Of a stretch of 64,000 nt of DNA, positions 8,376-16,358 are shown piece after piece. Numbering within the stretch: position 1 is the stretch's first letter; each line of letters opens with the position of its first letter. The DNA is from Micromonospora sp. ALFpr18c. Its GTDB lineage: Bacteria > Actinomycetota > Actinomycetes > Mycobacteriales > Micromonosporaceae. The translations under genes and the position numbers were made by a program. Location of the stretch: contig NZ_WBKR01000001.1 of assembly GCF_008868155.1 (NCBI RefSeq), positions 92,125 to 156,124 of the forward strand, written 5' to 3'. The notes beneath the pieces are model-generated. The model worked only from the letters and a program-made list of their open reading frames with translations, made no database searches and was not told the DNA's origin.

Positions 8376-9134
8376 TCAGGCGCGGCTGATCGCGTTGGCG
8401 TGGATCGCCTCGTTCAGGTACGCCGCCAGGCCCGGCGCGAGGTTCTCGTAGTACGCGGTGAACCGCTCATCGGCCAGGTACATGTCGGCCAGGCCGGTGT
8501 GCGTCTCGTACGAGCACTCGTAGAACCAGCGGCTGATGCTCTGCCGGTGCTCCTCGGCCAGGTCCATCGCCTCCGGGCCGTCCGCCGGCGCACCCGAGGC
8601 CAGCGCGGCGACGATCCGCCGACCCCAGTCCTCGGTCTCCGCCTTGATCCGCAGCCAGTCCTCCTTGCCGTAACGGGACGCCCGCCGGTTCGACTCCCGG
8701 TACGCGTCGGTATCACCCCACCGCTGCTCCGCCTCGGCCTCGTGCTCCTCCGGCGTGAAGTCGCCGAAGACCTCGAACCGCTCCTCGGGCGTGAGTTGGA
8801 TGTTCAACTTGCTCGCCTCCATCGCGAACTCGATCGCCGTGACCATCTCCTGCAACCGTTTGATCCGGACCGTCAGCAGCTCGTGCTGACGGCGCAGGTG
8901 CGCGGCCGGATCGGCCGCCGGGTCGGCGACGATCGCGGCGATCTCCTCAAGCGGGAAACCCAGCTCCCGGTAGTACAGGACGAGTTGCAGCCGTTGCAGG
9001 TCCGCGTCGTCGTAGCGGCGGTAACCGGCCGAGGTGCGCCCGCTGGGCGAGAGCAGGCCGATCTCGTCGTAGTGGTGCAACGTCCGCACCGTCACGCCGG
9101 CGACCCGCGCCACCTGACCCACCGTGTACGCCAT
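8376..9134 (-). CDS. MerR family transcriptional regulator with C-terminal TipAS antibiotic-recognition domain
   Basis: A 252-residue TipA-like regulator. Residues 1-70 are the MerR winged helix (YTVGQVARVAGVTVRTLHHY, GYRRYDDADL). Residues 75-110 form the dimer coiled coil, and 120-250 the all-alpha TipAS domain. TipAS traps thiopeptide antibiotics, in TipA by bonding to a cysteine. A cysteine is kept here at residue 207 in the aligned motif RWFYECSYETH, so ligand capture is chemically possible. The end (PGLAAYLNEAIHANA) is the family's usual terminus. AAGGGAGGGG precedes the ATG. Likely targets are its own promoter and multidrug-response genes; no exporter or thiopeptide genes are adjacent. 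Confidence 0.9.
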   Translation of the reverse strand: MAYTVGQVARVAGVTVRTLHHYDEIGLLSPSGRTSAGYRRYDDADLQRLQLVLYYRELGFPLEEIAAIVADPAADPAAHLRRQHELLTVRIKRLQEMVTAIEFAMEASKLNIQLTPEERFEVFGDFTPEEHEAEAEQRWGDTDAYRESNRRASRYGKEDWLRIKAETEDWGRRIVAALASGAPADGPEAMDLAEEHRQSISRWFYECSYETHTGLADMYLADERFTAYYENLAPGLAAYLNEAIHANAISRA

Positions 9135-9157
9135 GGTTCCCCTCCCTTCCGGGAACC
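9135..9157. promoter_or_regulatory. Inverted repeat overlapping the leader/RBS of the TipA-like gene
   Basis: Perfect 7-bp arms GGTTCCC and GGGAACC are separated by 9 bp immediately upstream of the ATG at 9134. The spacer and arms include the AAGGGAGGGG ribosome binding site. It could be an operator for this MerR protein or, as RNA, a hairpin hiding the ribosome binding site. MerR operators more often lie between -35 and -10, so this is tentative. Confidence 0.35.
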
Positions 9158-9184
9158 ACGCTCCCGCCTGCCGCTACGTCAGGG

Positions 9185-11440
9185 TCAAGCCCGATTCTGA
9201 CCCACCGTGGCGGCGCCGTCCGGTCGCCCGTACAGATAGCCCTGACCTCGGGGGCAGCCGATCGCGGTGACCGCCTCGTGCTGGCGTTCGGTCTCCACCC
9301 CCTCGGCGACCACCGCCAGATCGAACGCCCCGGCCAGCCGGGTGACCATCTCCACCGTGGCGTACGCCCGGTCGTCGGTCCCGAGCCGGGCCACGAACGA
9401 CCGGTCGATCTTCAGCTCGGTGGCCGGGATGCGGTGCAGGTAGCTCAGCGACGAGTAGCCGGTGCCGAAGTCGTCGATGGCGATCGCGATGCCCAGCTCC
9501 CGGAGCTGGTGCAGCCGCTCCAGCACCGCGTCGGTGCCCTCGATCAGCGCCGACTCGGTCAACTCCAGGGTCAGGGCGCGCGGTGCCAACCCGGCGCCGG
9601 CGGTGGCCTCGGTGACCGTGGCGATGAGGTCCGGCCGGCGCAGGTGCGCGGCCGCGATGTTCACCGCCACGGTCGCCTCCGGTGCCCGCACCCGCCAGGT
9701 CGCCGCCGCCCGGCACGCCTCATGGATCACCCAGCGGTCGATCGGCAGGATCAGCCCGGTCTCCTCGGCCAGCGGCAGGAACCTCGCCGGCGGCAGCATG
9801 CCGAGCCGAGGATGCCGCCACCGCACCAGGGCCTCCGCGCTGCGGACCACGCCGGTGGTCAGGTCGACGATGGGTTGGAACTCCAGGTGCAGCTGCTCCT
9901 CGTCGACGGCCCGGCGCAGGTCGGCGATCAACTCGGCGCGGGACACGGCCGACTCGCGCAGTGCGGGGGTGCACGTCCGGTACGCGGACTTCCCGGCGGC
10001 CTTCGCCGCGTACATGGCGATGTCGGCGTCGCGTAGCAGGTCGGTGTGCGAGGTGTGCTGCGGGCCGTACTCGGCGATGCCGATGCTCGCCGACGGATGC
10101 ACGCCGACGTCGTCGTCGCCGTCGGAGGGGCGCAGGGCGTCCAGCAGCCGCTCGGCGAGCCGCTCCGGCGACACCGGCCGGTCACCGTCGACCAGCACCG
10201 CGAACTCGTCCCCGCCCAGACGGGCGATCATGCCGTCGTCGTCCACGGCGGCCCGCATCCGCGCCGCCAGGCCGGTCAACAGGGTGTCGCCGGTGGCGTG
10301 CCCGAACCGGTCGTTGACCTGCTTGAACCCGTCCAGGTCGAGCAGCAGCACGGCCACCGGTCGGCCATCGCGCAGGGCCAGCCGCAGCAGCCGGTTGAAC
10401 AACAGCCGGTTGGGCAGCCCGGTGAGCTGATCGCCGTACGCGAGCCGACGCAGCCGGACCACCAGGCGCAGGTTCTCGTTGGACGCCAGCCCCTGGCGCA
10501 GGGCGAGGGTGGCGAGCAACGCCATCATCGTGACGAACACCAGCTGCGGGGTCTGCCCGGTGGGCCGCCGGGCCAGCAGCACCGCGATGATCGCCCCACC
10601 CACCGGCAGGTACGGCAGGGCGACCCGCCACCAGGGCGGCAACGGCGACTCGACGGTGTCGTCGGTGCCGTCGCAGTCCGGCGGCGGCGGGTACCGGGTG
10701 GCCAGCCCGATCAGCAGGTAACTCAACGGCCAGCACAGGTCGATCGGATGCCCGGCGGCATAGTCGCCGCGCGCCACCAGCGAGACGTAGACGACGTCGG
10801 CGACCACCCGGATGGTGAGGCTCGCGGCGAGCATGCTCATGGGCCGCCACATCGGCCGCGCCGGGCCGGAGACCGCCACCAGGATGGTGAGCTGCATCAG
10901 GTCGAACATCGGGTAGAGCAACCCCAACGTGCGCGCCGGATCGGCCAGCTCGGCGGCGGCCACCCCCTGGAACACCAGCACCCAGCCGACCGGCACCAGG
11001 GCCAGCGCGACGATCACCCCGTCCAGCAGCGTCCGGGCCCGCCCGACCCCGCTCCGTGGCGCGGAGGGTGAGCTGAGCAGCGCGGCCGTGCCGGTGAGGA
11101 TGCCGGCGGTGAAGACCACACCGACCAGCGGGGTGTGCGGCAGGTCACCGCCGACGAGCCGTTGCACGGTCCAGATCGCCCGGCCACACGCGGCGAGGGC
11201 CATGGTGACGGCGAGCAGCGTCCAGAACCGGCGCAGCGGAGCCGGATGGCGACGGGCCACCCCGGCACAGGCGACGGTCGCCCAGCCGGCCACCAGCAGC
11301 GCGCCGACGTCACTGACCAGCGCGGCGCCGGGCAGGGCGGCGACCAGCCAGCCCGCCTCCAGGACGAGGACCGTGGCGGCGAGAATCGGGCCGGCGGGAT
11401 GGAGCTGCCCCGCGGCCTGCTTCACGTCCTGTCGCGACAC
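9185..11440 (-). CDS. Membrane-bound GGDEF-EAL protein (diguanylate cyclase / c-di-GMP phosphodiesterase)
   Basis: A 751-residue c-di-GMP turnover protein. The first 300 residues contain about eight membrane helices (a MASE-like sensor). Next comes a GGDEF domain (LTGLPNRLLFNRLL; DLDGFKQVNDRFGHATGD; RLGGDEFAVL), then an EAL domain (SAEALVRWRHPRLG; ELTESALIEG; AIDDFGTGYSSLSYL; LKIDRSFV; AEGVET). Both signatures are intact, so it may make and break c-di-GMP; which dominates cannot be told. In streptomycete-type bacteria c-di-GMP binds BldD and delays sporulation. GTG 11440 has GGAG 5 nt upstream and is preferred over an ATG-length form from 11470. It ends about 50 nt before the TipA-like gene. 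Confidence 0.93.
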   Translation of the reverse strand: MSRQDVKQAAGQLHPAGPILAATVLVLEAGWLVAALPGAALVSDVGALLVAGWATVACAGVARRHPAPLRRFWTLLAVTMALAACGRAIWTVQRLVGGDLPHTPLVGVVFTAGILTGTAALLSSPSAPRSGVGRARTLLDGVIVALALVPVGWVLVFQGVAAAELADPARTLGLLYPMFDLMQLTILVAVSGPARPMWRPMSMLAASLTIRVVADVVYVSLVARGDYAAGHPIDLCWPLSYLLIGLATRYPPPPDCDGTDDTVESPLPPWWRVALPYLPVGGAIIAVLLARRPTGQTPQLVFVTMMALLATLALRQGLASNENLRLVVRLRRLAYGDQLTGLPNRLLFNRLLRLALRDGRPVAVLLLDLDGFKQVNDRFGHATGDTLLTGLAARMRAAVDDDGMIARLGGDEFAVLVDGDRPVSPERLAERLLDALRPSDGDDDVGVHPSASIGIAEYGPQHTSHTDLLRDADIAMYAAKAAGKSAYRTCTPALRESAVSRAELIADLRRAVDEEQLHLEFQPIVDLTTGVVRSAEALVRWRHPRLGMLPPARFLPLAEETGLILPIDRWVIHEACRAAATWRVRAPEATVAVNIAAAHLRRPDLIATVTEATAGAGLAPRALTLELTESALIEGTDAVLERLHQLRELGIAIAIDDFGTGYSSLSYLHRIPATELKIDRSFVARLGTDDRAYATVEMVTRLAGAFDLAVVAEGVETERQHEAVTAIGCPRGQGYLYGRPDGAATVGQNRA

Positions 11441-11797
11441 GGTCGCTCCGGCTCTTCGTCGTGTGTGCACAGTCGGGCGGACCGCTCCACGGCAAACCCC
11501 GAAAGCCTAGCTACCGCCCGGTTAGGCCGCCAGGGCCGAACGTCCGCGCCGGTCCGGCCACGACCGACCGCGCCCCCGACCGGCCCGTCGGGGTACGCGT
11601 CGCGGCCGGTCGGTCAGCGGCCGGCGGAGCGGTTCCAGGGTGAGCGGGGCAGCGTGGTGCCGGCCGACGGACGGCGGGCGCGGCGGCGTCCGCGCCGGCC
11701 AGGGGTGCAGGGCGGGCGCGCCACGGTGTGCACGGCGGGGCCGGCCGACGGCGGTGGCCGGCCGATCAGCCAGCAGAGGAAACGTTCCATCGGCGGA
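11441..11797. other. 357-nt gap with no gene I can support
   Basis: Very GC-rich sequence between the GGDEF-EAL start and the zinc-ribbon remnant. A minus-strand frame beginning MERFLCWLIGRPPPSAG (start near 11788) runs about 58 residues but is Arg/Pro-rich with no recognisable domain. I do not call it a gene. Confidence 0.5.
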
Positions 11798-11911
11798 TCA
11801 GCCGACCGGGAGGCGCTCGGCGTCGGACCGGGAGATCTCGTACTCCGCCCCGCAGAACGTGCACTGCTGCGCGTACCGGGTGCGGATCGGGATGAGGGGG
11901 ATGAAGAACAT
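11798..11911 (-). pseudogene. C-terminal remnant of a small zinc-ribbon protein
   Basis: The minus frame from ATG 11911 reads MFFIPLIPIRTRYAQQCTFC, then GAEYEISRSDAERL and a stop. This is the second half of a widespread small actinobacterial zinc-ribbon family, in which a hydrophobic FFIPL-P segment precedes a CxxC pair. The intact family is about 75-90 residues and has another CxxC pair before this segment. Here the upstream frame, open to the SRPBCC stop codon at 12014, reads unrelated Arg/Trp-rich residues with no cysteine pair. The N-terminal half is therefore missing. It could alternatively be a 37-residue short protein in its own right. Confidence 0.45.
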
Positions 11912-12013
11912 CGCCCGCCAGTACCCACTCCACCGCGAAAAGTCACCGAATTCCGCAGGCGGATCAGCACAGCCCCGTCGCGCCGCCGACGCACGATCAA
12001 GGGGTGCGGCGCG

Positions 12014-12877
12014 TCAGCTGGCCGGCTCCAGGCCCGGCACCTCCTCAGCGATCCAGATCGGCTGCCAGGCCACCATCTCGTGGTAGCGGCGCAGCTCGAA
12101 CAGCCCGGCGACCGACCCGCTCCAGGCCGCGTACGGCGGGTTGGCCTCGTCGAAGCCGCTCTGCACGAAGGTCAGCGTGGTCTTGCCACCGGACTCGGCC
12201 AGCTCCCACGTGCTGACGCCGGTGGGTCCCCAGTCGACGGACATCTTCCGACCCGGCTCCAGGTCGACGATCTTGGCCGCGTACCCGGCCTCGAAGCCGC
12301 CCATGGCGTACCGGCCGCCGACCCACGGCTCGATGCCGATCGGGTAGCCGAACCAGGCGCTGGCCTGCTCGGAGTCGGTCAGCGACTCCCAGACCTTGTC
12401 GGCGGGGGCGGCGATGACCAGCTCGCCGCGCAGGTCGGCGGAGGTGAAGTCGGTGCGGGGCAGCAGCGGCTGGCCCTCCAGGTGGGCGGCCAGGTTGGCG
12501 ATGGACAGCGCCCAGTACGTCTGGAGCACACCCCGGATGCTGGAGCCGCTCATCGCCTCGGCGAAGTCGAAGTGGCTCTGGGTCAGCGTCAGCACGGTGG
12601 CGTCCGGGCCGTCGGCGGTGAGCTGGAACTCGGTGGTGGTCTCCACGCCGTCGAGCAGCCAGCCGAAGCGCAGCGTGTCGTCGTCAGCGTGCAGCAGCCG
12701 CTGGTGCGGGGCGTCGCCCTCGGGCGTGTAGCGGCCCCAGAACTCGTACCGCTGCGGCAGCTCGACCTCGGCGTGCTCGGCCAGCCAGAGTCGCAGCGCG
12801 GCGGGGTCGGTCAGGGCCTCGCGGACGCGTCCCACCGACGCGGAGAGGCGGGCCTGCACCTTCAACGGTTCACTCAT
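12014..12877 (-). CDS. SRPBCC protein with two AHSA1-like domains
   Basis: A 287-residue cytosolic protein made of two START/AHSA1-type halves. The first begins VQARLSASVGRVREALTDP and ends near IANLAAHLEGQ. The second begins LVIAAPADKVWESLTDSEQA and has the family hallmark GGRYAMGGFEAGYAAKIVDL. These domains form hydrophobic pockets and are common in stress- or toxin-responsive operons with ArsR regulators. The start at 12877 lies 8 nt inside the upstream regulator's reading frame, with AAGGG 8 nt upstream. Translational coupling to that regulator is therefore likely. Confidence 0.88.
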   Translation of the reverse strand: MSEPLKVQARLSASVGRVREALTDPAALRLWLAEHAEVELPQRYEFWGRYTPEGDAPHQRLLHADDDTLRFGWLLDGVETTTEFQLTADGPDATVLTLTQSHFDFAEAMSGSSIRGVLQTYWALSIANLAAHLEGQPLLPRTDFTSADLRGELVIAAPADKVWESLTDSEQASAWFGYPIGIEPWVGGRYAMGGFEAGYAAKIVDLEPGRKMSVDWGPTGVSTWELAESGGKTTLTFVQSGFDEANPPYAAWSGSVAGLFELRRYHEMVAWQPIWIAEEVPGLEPAS

Positions 12878-13427
12878 GTTCGGTCCCTTTCGGATAGCAG
12901 GCCACGGCCAGCTTGAAGGCATCTCCTTCGCTGCCGCCGTAGCGGGTGAACAGATCCTGTAGTGCGGTCTGCAGGTCGTGCAGGAACTGCTGGCGCTGCT
13001 CCGCGGGCACCCGGATCTCGCCGGCCACCCCGATCGAGGGCAGCTCGGGCGCCGCCCGGTCCAGGGCGGCGATGTCGGCCTGGACCTCCTCCATCAGGTC
13101 GAGCAGGTAGCCCAGGCTCAGCTCGTCACGGGCGCGGCGCAGCCCGATCCGGCCGACCAGCCGCGGCGAGAGCCAGTACGACCGGGCGGCCGCCTGGTAG
13201 ATGCCCTCGGTGATCCCGCGGACCTTGCGCTCGTTGACCAGCTCGACCAGGCCGGCCGCGACGAGCTGCTTGACGTGGTAGTAGACGCGCTGCGGCGTCT
13301 GGTCGAGTCGGGCCGCGACCTCGGTGCAGGTGCGCGGTTCGGCCAGTTGCCGCAGCACCTCGACGCGCTGCGGCTTGAGCAGGACTTCGGCCTGCTCGAT
13401 CTGCTCCAGGTACAGGACATCTCTCAT
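12870..13427 (-). CDS. ArsR-like winged-helix transcriptional regulator
   Basis: A 185-residue regulator. The DNA-binding part (about 8-75) reads EQAEVLLKPQRVEVLRQL, then CTEVAARLDQTPQRVYYHVK, a helix-turn-helix, and LVAAGLVELVNERKVRGITE, the wing. No metal-binding cysteine pair is visible, so a metal sensor is unlikely. The C-terminal 100 residues are helical and probably bind a ligand or dimerise. ATG 13427 is preferred to an in-frame ATG at 13451, which would fall inside the operator palindrome. It overlaps the SRPBCC gene by 8 nt as one operon. The promoter holds TTGACA and a palindrome, suggesting self-repression. Confidence 0.87.
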   Translation of the reverse strand: MRDVLYLEQIEQAEVLLKPQRVEVLRQLAEPRTCTEVAARLDQTPQRVYYHVKQLVAAGLVELVNERKVRGITEGIYQAAARSYWLSPRLVGRIGLRRARDELSLGYLLDLMEEVQADIAALDRAAPELPSIGVAGEIRVPAEQRQQFLHDLQTALQDLFTRYGGSEGDAFKLAVACYPKGTEHE

Positions 13428-13435
13428 GGCAAAAT

Positions 13436-13465
13436 AAGTTTGTACGTACAAAACTTGTTTGTCAA
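13436..13465 (-). promoter_or_regulatory. Promoter and operator of the ArsR-like/SRPBCC operon
   Basis: Reading the minus strand, a consensus -35 TTGACA (13465-13460) is followed by the perfect 14-bp palindrome TTTGTACGTACAAA (13452-13439), which extends imperfectly to AAGTTTTGTACGTACAAACTT. The palindrome fills the space between -35 and start and covers any possible -10 (TACAAA at 15 bp). A bound regulator would block RNA polymerase. The AT-richness is exceptional for this window. Confidence 0.65.
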
Positions 13466-13477
13466 TCGCTTCGCGAG

Positions 13478-13506
13478 AAGCCGCGCCGACTTTCTCGGCG
13501 CGGCTT
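13478..13506 (-). terminator. Hairpin terminator after the tmsA/tmsB-like operon
   Basis: A perfect 12-bp stem (AAGCCGCGCCGA with its complement) around a CTTTC loop, lying 22 nt beyond the methyltransferase stop at 13528. It insulates that operon from the ArsR-like promoter just downstream. There is no U-tract beyond the stem, as is usual in actinobacteria. Confidence 0.6.
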
Positions 13507-13527
13507 CAGGCAACGGTCAGCGGATGG

Positions 13528-14871
13528 TCAGGGCAACCAGTCGGGACGCAGCGGGTAGCCGTTCACCCCGTCCGGGCCGTTACGGGTCGCCAGCACCTGG
13601 TGCAGCTGGATGCCGTTGCGCTCGAACGCCATCCGCGACCCGGCCATGTACAGACCCCACACCCGGGCGGTGCCCGCGCCCACCTCGGAGACGCAGAAGT
13701 CCCAGTGCTCGACCAGGTTGCGACACCAGGCGGCCAACGTCAGCGCGTAGTGCTGACGCAGGTTCTCCTCGTGGTGCACCTCCAGCCCCGCGTCGTGCAC
13801 CTCACTGATCAGGCGACCCGGGCCGGCCAGCTCACCGTCCGGGAAGACGTACCGGTCGATGAACGCCCCGGAGCGGTGCGGCGCCCGATTGTCCGCCCGG
13901 GTGATGCAGTGGTTGAGCAGCCGCCCGCCCGGTCGCAGCCGGTCCCGCAGAGCCCCGAAGTACGCCGGATAGTTGCGCACCCCGATGTGCTCGGTCAGCC
14001 CGATCGACGAGATGGCGTCGAACTGCTCCGCCGGCGCGTCCCGGTAGTCCAGGTGCCGCACCTCGGCCAGCCCGGTCAGCCCCTCCCGCTCGATCGCCGC
14101 CTGCGCCCACTGCGCCTGCGCCTTCGACAGGGTCACCCCGAGCGCCTTCACCCCGTACTCGCGGGCGGCGTGCCGCACCATGCCACCCCAGCCGCAGCCC
14201 ACATCCAGCAGCCGCATCCCCTGCTTGAGCGCCAACTTGGCGGCGACCAGGTCGTACTTCGCCGCCTGCGCCTGCTCCAGGGTGTCGTCCGGCGACCGGT
14301 ACACCGCGCAGGTGTACGTCATCGACGGGCCGAGCACCTTCTCGTAGAAGGCGTTCGACACGTCGTAGTGGTGCGAGATGGCGGTGCTGTCGCGCACCCG
14401 CGAGTGCCGCAGCCCGTTCATCACCCGCTTCCACCGCGGCAGCGCCTCCTGCGGTGGAGCTGGCGGCGGCATCAGCCGCTCCCACCCCAACCCGCGGACC
14501 AGCGCCAGCCCGTCTGCCAGCGACGGTGGCCGCAACCGCAGCTCGTCCTTGAGCACCCGCAACGCCTCGTACGGGTCACCCGGGTGCACCCCCTGCAACG
14601 CCAGGTCGCCGCTGACGTACGCCCGGGCCATGCCCAGATCACCGGGGGCGGTGAGCAGGTAGGACAATCCCCGCTCACTACGGATCGCCAGGGTGATGCC
14701 CGCGTCGGACGGGCCGACGGCGCTGCCGTCGTACCCCGTGATCCGCACCGGCAACGGCCCGGCGGTGACCGCGCGGACGACATCCGCGACGGTCGGACCC
14801 GCGTGCCGGCCCCCCGCCGGCGGGGTGGCGGGGACGCTCGCCGCCCCCTGGTCTCGGTCGGTCAGGCTCAT
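13528..14871 (-). CDS. tmsB: SAM-dependent fatty acid methyltransferase (cyclopropane synthase family, probable TmsB/BfaB)
   Basis: A 447-residue member of the cyclopropane fatty-acid synthase family. The SAM-binding motif I is LLDVGCGWGGMVRHAA, preceded by TAISHHYDVSNAFYEKVLG and SMTYTCAVY, and followed by LGVTLSKAQ and SIGLTEHIG. It overlaps an FAD oxidase gene by the ATGA arrangement. In mycobacteria and relatives this pair makes 10-methyl fatty acids such as tuberculostearic acid: the methyltransferase adds a methylene to oleoyl phospholipid and the oxidase reduces it. Micromonospora is known for 10-methyl acids, which fits. An ordinary cyclopropane synthase is the alternative. No third gene (tmsC) follows; a terminator does. 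Confidence 0.82.
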   Translation of the reverse strand: MSLTDRDQGAASVPATPPAGGRHAGPTVADVVRAVTAGPLPVRITGYDGSAVGPSDAGITLAIRSERGLSYLLTAPGDLGMARAYVSGDLALQGVHPGDPYEALRVLKDELRLRPPSLADGLALVRGLGWERLMPPPAPPQEALPRWKRVMNGLRHSRVRDSTAISHHYDVSNAFYEKVLGPSMTYTCAVYRSPDDTLEQAQAAKYDLVAAKLALKQGMRLLDVGCGWGGMVRHAAREYGVKALGVTLSKAQAQWAQAAIEREGLTGLAEVRHLDYRDAPAEQFDAISSIGLTEHIGVRNYPAYFGALRDRLRPGGRLLNHCITRADNRAPHRSGAFIDRYVFPDGELAGPGRLISEVHDAGLEVHHEENLRQHYALTLAAWCRNLVEHWDFCVSEVGAGTARVWGLYMAGSRMAFERNGIQLHQVLATRNGPDGVNGYPLRPDWLP

Positions 14872-16265
14872 GCTCGTGCTACCGCCTTTTCGTACAGTCC
14901 CGTCAGCCGGTGGTCCGGGTCGTAGCGGTCCTTCACCGCCCGCCACGTGTCGCCGCCGTAGAGGCGATCGAAGGCATCCCGGTCGTAGTACGCGTCGGAG
15001 TAGAGCGACTTGTGGCCGCCCGACTCCGACACCCTGCGTTCGATCGTGCGGTTGACGTCGCCGTCGGCGGCGCCCGGCGCGATCGGCACGCTCCCCCAGA
15101 ACCCAATGTTGACGTAGTCCTGACCCGCGTGGAGCGGATACAGCGGCCAGGACCGCGCGGAACCGGGACCCGCCGGTTCACGCAGTCGCAACGGACACAG
15201 CCACACCGGGTTCATCCCCACGTTGGCCGCGAACCAGCGCAGGAAGTCGGCGGTACGTTCCAGCGGGATCTCCACGTCCTGCACGACCCGTTCCCGGGCG
15301 GGCTGGCCGCGCAACCGGTCGATCCGTGCCGCCACCTGGTGCCGATGCTCCAGGCGCACCAGCCGGTGGTAGAAGTCGCTACGCCGATACCGCGACGGCC
15401 ACAGCCGGCGCACCACCGGGTGCTGCGCGCCGAACGCCGCCGAACACCAGAACCAGTCGGTGTCCCAGCGCCACAGATAGTCGTACGCGGTGAGCACGTC
15501 GCGGGTGCGCTGACGCAGCGACCGGTAGTAGATCGCCTGACCGGTGTAGTCGCTCGGCGGGTCCGCCGCGTCGGTGAACGTGGCCAGCACCAGGTACGCA
15601 TCGCCGGGGCTGAACATCACCCCGTCCATCGCGTCGACCGGCTCACCGGCCCAGGCCCGGGTGGCGGTCACCTCGGCGATCGCGTCGGTGAGCGCCTCCA
15701 ACTGGGTGAACCGGATGTTGCGCAACGCCACGTACCGACCGATCGGTTGCAGCTCGATGCGCAGCCGGGTGGCGTAACCGAGGCTGCCCAGCGAGTTGGG
15801 GAACGCGGTGAACAGGTCGGCGTGCTCTCCGTCCGGGCGGGCCGTGATGATCTCGCCGGTGCCGGTGAGGATGTCCATCTCCTGGACCGACTCGTGCGGC
15901 AGGCCGTTGCGGAACGAGGTCGACTCGATCCCGAGGCCGGTCACCGCGCCGCCCAGCGTGATGGTGCGCAACTGCGGCACCACCAACGGCATCAGCCCGT
16001 GCGGCAGCGTCGCGTCGACCAGATCCTCGTACGTGCACATGCCCTGCACATCGGCGGTGCGCCCGGTCGGATCGACCGAGAGCACCCGGTTGAGGCCACT
16101 GACGTCGAGGCCCGGGGTCCGCAGAGCGGACCGGGGGCGGAACAGGTTGGAGGTGCGTTTGGCGAGCCGGACAGGTTCGCCCGTGGGCACCGCGGCGTAC
16201 GACCGCCGCAGCGTGTCCACCGCTTGAACATGGTCAATGGGGTGATCCACACGCTCCGCGCGCAT
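14868..16265 (-). CDS. tmsA: FAD-dependent oxidoreductase (probable TmsA/BfaA, 10-methylene acyl reductase)
   Basis: A 465-residue FAD-linked oxidase related to DHCR24-type sterol reductases. The FAD-binding half shows GRTADVQGMCTYEDLVDATL, VVPQLRTITLGGAVTGLGIE and MDILTGTGEIITA. The C-terminal half, with many Trp and Tyr residues, is substrate-binding. Operon position directly before, and 4-nt overlap with, the fatty acid methyltransferase points to reduction of the 10-methylene acyl intermediate to a 10-methyl chain using NADPH. The start is supported both by a TAAGGT box 6 nt upstream (leaderless) and by AAGGTG at ribosome-binding distance; these overlap, so which applies is open. Divergent from the deacylase at 16359. 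Confidence 0.8.
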   Translation of the reverse strand: MRAERVDHPIDHVQAVDTLRRSYAAVPTGEPVRLAKRTSNLFRPRSALRTPGLDVSGLNRVLSVDPTGRTADVQGMCTYEDLVDATLPHGLMPLVVPQLRTITLGGAVTGLGIESTSFRNGLPHESVQEMDILTGTGEIITARPDGEHADLFTAFPNSLGSLGYATRLRIELQPIGRYVALRNIRFTQLEALTDAIAEVTATRAWAGEPVDAMDGVMFSPGDAYLVLATFTDAADPPSDYTGQAIYYRSLRQRTRDVLTAYDYLWRWDTDWFWCSAAFGAQHPVVRRLWPSRYRRSDFYHRLVRLEHRHQVAARIDRLRGQPARERVVQDVEIPLERTADFLRWFAANVGMNPVWLCPLRLREPAGPGSARSWPLYPLHAGQDYVNIGFWGSVPIAPGAADGDVNRTIERRVSESGGHKSLYSDAYYDRDAFDRLYGGDTWRAVKDRYDPDHRLTGLYEKAVARA

Positions 16266-16345
16266 GTGATCACCTTACGCCTGCACTCCGGAAACGGTGG
16301 GATGTCGACGGTGGCCGTTTCCCGTCCGGCAGCGGATGCGGCGGT

Positions 16346-16351
16346 TACCGT
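16346..16351 (+). promoter_or_regulatory. -10 element (TACCGT) 7 nt before the deacylase start
   Basis: TACCGT followed by 7 nt and ATG 16359, with no ribosome binding site. It matches the leaderless arrangement repeated elsewhere in the window. Confidence 0.4.
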
Positions 16352-16358
16352 GGCGGGC

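Noticed and set aside
8376..9134. Evidence for a thiopeptide biosynthetic or resistance cluster
   Set aside because: TipA-type regulators are common without such clusters, and no lantibiotic-type, cyclodehydratase or rRNA methyltransferase gene is present.
11614..11787. Small Arg/Pro-rich frame starting MERFLCWLIG
   Set aside because: No ribosome site, no domain, and composition typical of non-coding GC-rich frames.
12870..13427. Metal-sensing ArsR repressor
   Set aside because: The recognition helix region lacks the CxC or comparable metal ligands of SmtB/ArsR sensors.
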